Assembly: GCA_963965975.1 (NCBI GenBank)
Contig: OZ014417.1
Location: 7,188,821 to 7,252,820, forward strand
DNA from: Xestospongia bergquistia
Lineage: Eukaryota; Porifera; Demospongiae; Haplosclerida; Petrosiidae
Length of the DNA stretch: 64,000 nucleotides
Direction of reading: 5' to 3'
The notes below the pieces were generated by a model. That model saw only the letters and a list, made by a program, of their open reading frames with translations. It did no database searches and was not told the origin of the DNA. Positions 60,612 through 64,000 of this stretch are shown here, piece after piece (the first letter of the stretch is position 1; each line of letters opens with the position of its first letter). A program made the translations under genes and the position numbers.

Positions 60612-61337
60612 TTAGTCCTCCTCGACTTCTACATACTCTATTTTTTCTTCTTCTTCAACTATTACCACTGGCTCTGAGCTATTGGTATAGTTAGTGATAT
60701 AATATAGATGATGTAATTATTAAAGAAGTCATAACTAGCACTTTAATATATACACTTAATGTACTATTATTGACTATGAACACAAAATGTAGTCTAACAA
60801 TTAAGAGATGGAGCTTAGTGAGGATTGATCTTCCTAAATCTTTTAATAAATTAATAATTATTACACTAATTTAATATTTTTTTCTTGTGACAATTACTGT
60901 ATTGTTTGTGATGTCACATCTAGTTCTAGTTCTGGTAGTTCCTCTCCTTCTCTTACTTCACTCAATGATGGTCTAATGATAGGGTCAGAGGACTGTTGAT
61001 GAGACGATGATGACCCTTGACCTTGATGATGTAATATTTGTCTCTCAAGAACAACTTGTTCCGCCTATGATACCAGTGAAAAATGGACAGATAAAACAAA
61101 ATTGATCCATTCATTCATTTATTTGTCCATTCCTAATACACTAGATATAGTAACAAAAACTGTCAAAACAAATGTAAGCAAATATTACAATGGACAAATA
61201 GAATAAAATGGATCCATACTAATGGCCACACCCCTTTTTGCACATGTCTACCTTGAGGATAGTGAGTTGTTGTTCAGCGGCTCTTTGTATTTCTAAAAGA
61301 TACTTTTTTTCTCTTTTAAGTGCTTCTTTAACTTTCT
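60612..61337 (-). pseudogene. Coiled-coil gene 3' end, B' copy
   Basis: Exons 61252-61337, 60898-61064 and 60612-60678 repeat those of 38975-39700 without visible change. Confidence 0.5.
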
Positions 61338-61338
61338 T

Positions 61339-61374
61339 GTCAGATGACATTAACAAAAATTAATGTCATCTGAC
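61339..61374. repeat. 15-bp inverted repeat, B' copy
   Basis: Copy of the fold-back scar at 39702-39737. Confidence 0.75.
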
Positions 61375-61391
61375 TGATCAATTGAACTTAC

Positions 61392-63865
61392 TGATAAGAC
61401 AAAATCCAGTAGAAAATAGACAAACTCTAGTTAATACATTGTAGTCTAAACTAGTACCATTACAGATAGAGAGCTTGTTTCCATCCACAGACTGTAGGAG
61501 TTCCTGTGTAATAACGGACAGAGTTAGAGCTTGGGTTGACTGTTGTGTTGAAACTCAATTCACCAGGGTAGCAAGAAAGTGTACCTAGAAAAAAAAATGT
61601 TCATGAAACATCACCAAATATGACGTGCATCAACTAGAAATTCTTGTGAATATATCTCTGTTCTACTTATCAAGTGACAATTCTTCTCACTAAAATATTC
61701 TAGCTAGGCTAACACTAATCATACCTCGTTCACATTCAATGTAGAGAGTATCAATATGACTACTACAGAGGCCATCAGTAGTTGTGTTAAAAGAACAATC
61801 AGAGAAGGAGTTAACATTCATAGGACAACTAATGGTATCAATGATGGGGTAACTTAGAAATGGTATTGGAAAATCAACTACTTTTGTGAACTTGTTGTAG
61901 AATCTAAAGTCTCCATCATAATAGACTATTTGGAAAAGCATACATGTCTTTATAAAATAATAAATGTCTATTGATTGATGGATAACATGAATAGATAGTA
62001 AATAAATAAATGGATGGATGGATGGCGAGATAGACAGACTGATAAACAAGAATAGTTACATACATCTTCCACAAGTAATGGCAGCATATCCTCCTCCATA
62101 AGAACTACAACCAGAAGATCCAGTAGTGTTACTACACTCAAACCTATCATTACAAGTTAAGTTAGTAACCACATAGTTAGTATCAGTCAGAGGAGGAGCA
62201 GTAACACCAGATGGAGTCCCAATAAATCCAGCTATGATAAAATACAGAATTAAGTCAATCAAAATAGTAATAAAATTAAAATGATGAAACTAAAAAAAAA
62301 AGGTACACGGTACAAAAAGGACTGACTACAATTGATAACACACAATTTATAAACAACTACACAATTAATATTAAATTATTGAGATTGTTACATTCAACAT
62401 AAACTAATTATTAAAACATGAACTACATCAAACAATAAAACAGAACAAAAACATATACAAATAGATACTATATTCATCTTACTTTGACCTCCACAATATC
62501 ATTGTGCATAGCAATATTTAATTTAGTATATGTATCCATATAACAAAACATACCAAGATTACACTGTATTATAAAGTCTAGTCCTCCAATATAGCAGTGC
62601 TCATCAGCAAATTCACCATTGCATTCTTCTAATGATTTAGCATCATCAGAACAATTAAAATGATTGTAATAGATTGTTCCAGGTAGAGGAGGTCGAATGT
62701 CAATGAGTGGTATATCAGAAGAAAATTGAGTGCCACCTTTCAAAGAAAAAAGAGGGGATAGTTGAATATGGGAAAGTCAGAAATATTGATAAAAATGACA
62801 TGACTAGTTCATCAATTAATCAAAGCTCAGAACAGTGCATATCATGACCTACCTGAGAATCCTGCATTTTTACAAATGATATCTGCTATATTATCACTGT
62901 TTGTTCTATCATTACAAACAGCTGCCCAAGCTCCAAAGCTACAGCCCAGAGGAATGCCAATAATCACATTCTTTCCATCAACTACTGTAGTATAGTTATT
63001 GAAGAATGCTCCTTCAGTACAATCTATTGGAGATAAACAAATTTCTTTTAAGACCAAAATAACTAAGAAAATAATGTGGATTATTAGTTTGATTAATTAA
63101 CTAATGAATAAACAACTAGTTACAGATAAAACTCATGTTGGAGGTGACATACATCTTCCACAAGTAATGGCAGCATATCCTCCTCCATAAGAACTACAAC
63201 CAGAAGATCCAGTAGTATTAGTACATTCCAACTGATCGTTACAAGTTAAATTAGTAACCACATTGTTAGTATCAGTCAGAGGAGGAGCAGTAACACCAGG
63301 TGGAGTACCAATAAATCCAGCTATGATAAAATGTATAAGGTTATCAATAAAAGATGAAAATTATATAGACAAATTTGAAGTATTTTTTTAGAGTGAACAT
63401 TAGCAATGCATTAATGTCATCTGACTGATCAATTGAACTTACTGATAAGAGAAAATCCAGTAGAAAATAAAGAAACTCTAGTTACTACATTGTAGTCTAG
63501 AATAGTACCATTACAGATAGGGAGCTTGTTTCCATTGACACAAACTGTAGGAGTTCCTGTGTAATAACTGACAGAGTTAGAGGTTGTGTTGACAGAAGTG
63601 TTGAAACTCAATTGACCAGGATAGCAAGAAGGTGTACCTAGAGATAAAATATTTGTATATGTAGCGTAATCAAGTAATTAATCTCTGTCTCTCTTATTAA
63701 TAAACGATTGTTCAGATTAAAATAATCTATCTAGTCTAACACTAATCATACCTCGTTCACATTCAATGTAGAGAGTATCAATATGACTACTACAGAGGCC
63801 TTCAGTAGTTGTGTTAATAGAACAATCAGAGAAGGAGTTAATATTCATAGGACAATTAATGAAAA
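61392..63865 (-). pseudogene. Start-less SRCR exon cluster, B' copy
   Basis: Exons 63752-63865, 63443-63637, 63153-63320, 62853-63023, 62554-62736, 62064-62231, 61725-61925, 61392-61584 repeat those at 39755-42228 with the same chimeric exon and 2-bp deletion. Confidence 0.75.
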
Positions 63866-64000
63866 TAGACAAAAAGTTTGCTTGTACTTTAGGCACGAGG
63901 TCAAAAAACCTTCATGCATTTGAGATGCTACTGATCAAGTGCTTTAAGTAGATATTAAAGTAGGTATTGGGATTATTATTCTTTATATAGGAAAATGGAC

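Larger units (their letters stand above)
52831..64000. repeat. B': near-identical second copy of 31194-42363
   Basis: Offset is a constant 21637 except for one TA unit fewer in the simple repeat (near 53338) and two bases more at about 54793 ('gtaatattaatt' against 'gtaattaatt'). I saw no substitutions in the parts I compared. The copy runs off the right edge of the window. It starts exactly where the truncated receptor copy stops. Confidence 0.9.

Overview
The window is AT-rich animal DNA with GT-AG introns, many of them short. Its main gene is built from SRCR and immunoglobulin modules. The compact introns, the SRCR-rich receptor and the AT bias fit a sponge (a demosponge such as a haplosclerid) best; that assignment is inference, while 'metazoan' is secure. 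No prokaryotic, viral or CRISPR features were seen.

Layout. (A) 1926-30092, minus strand: one giant gene that I reconstruct as 72 coding exons, 15,201 nt, about 5,066 residues. The product is signal peptide - 23 SRCR domains - 11 Ig-like domains - EGF - Ig - RRKR furin-type site - hormone-receptor-like domain - GAIN/GPS - seven transmembrane helices - short acidic tail, i.e. an adhesion GPCR with a very large recognition ectodomain. All exon phases agree across the reconstruction. A noncoding first exon with its core promoter lies at about 33936-34080. (B) 31194-43884: intron 1, the promoter, and then a stretch of gene relics around one apparently intact gene. From left to right these are a VMP1 pseudogene, a broken copy of a coiled-coil gene 3' end, a two-exon nucleoredoxin-like gene (37783-38621, plus strand) whose two active-site cysteines are both serine, a second copy of the coiled-coil 3' end, an SRCR exon cluster with no start, and a second first-exon/promoter (43384-43522) homologous to that of the giant receptor. 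(A') 43885-52832: a second, slightly diverged copy of the 3' part of the receptor gene (part of the Ig array to the 7TM and tail), cut off inside an Ig exon. (B') 52831-64000: an almost perfect second copy of 31194-42363, joined directly to A' with 2-bp microhomology.

How it fits together. SRCR, Ig and EGF exons are nearly all symmetrical phase-1 modules, which lets domains be gained or lost without breaking the frame. An 881-bp two-Ig unit has been tandemly copied very recently. The locus therefore looks like a rapidly evolving recognition receptor (cell aggregation, self/non-self or microbe binding are plausible; function is inference) with paralogous fragments around it. A/A' differ by scattered substitutions while B/B' are almost identical, so the A'-B' arrangement is either a very recent segmental rearrangement or an assembly (haplotype) artefact; the sequence alone cannot decide.
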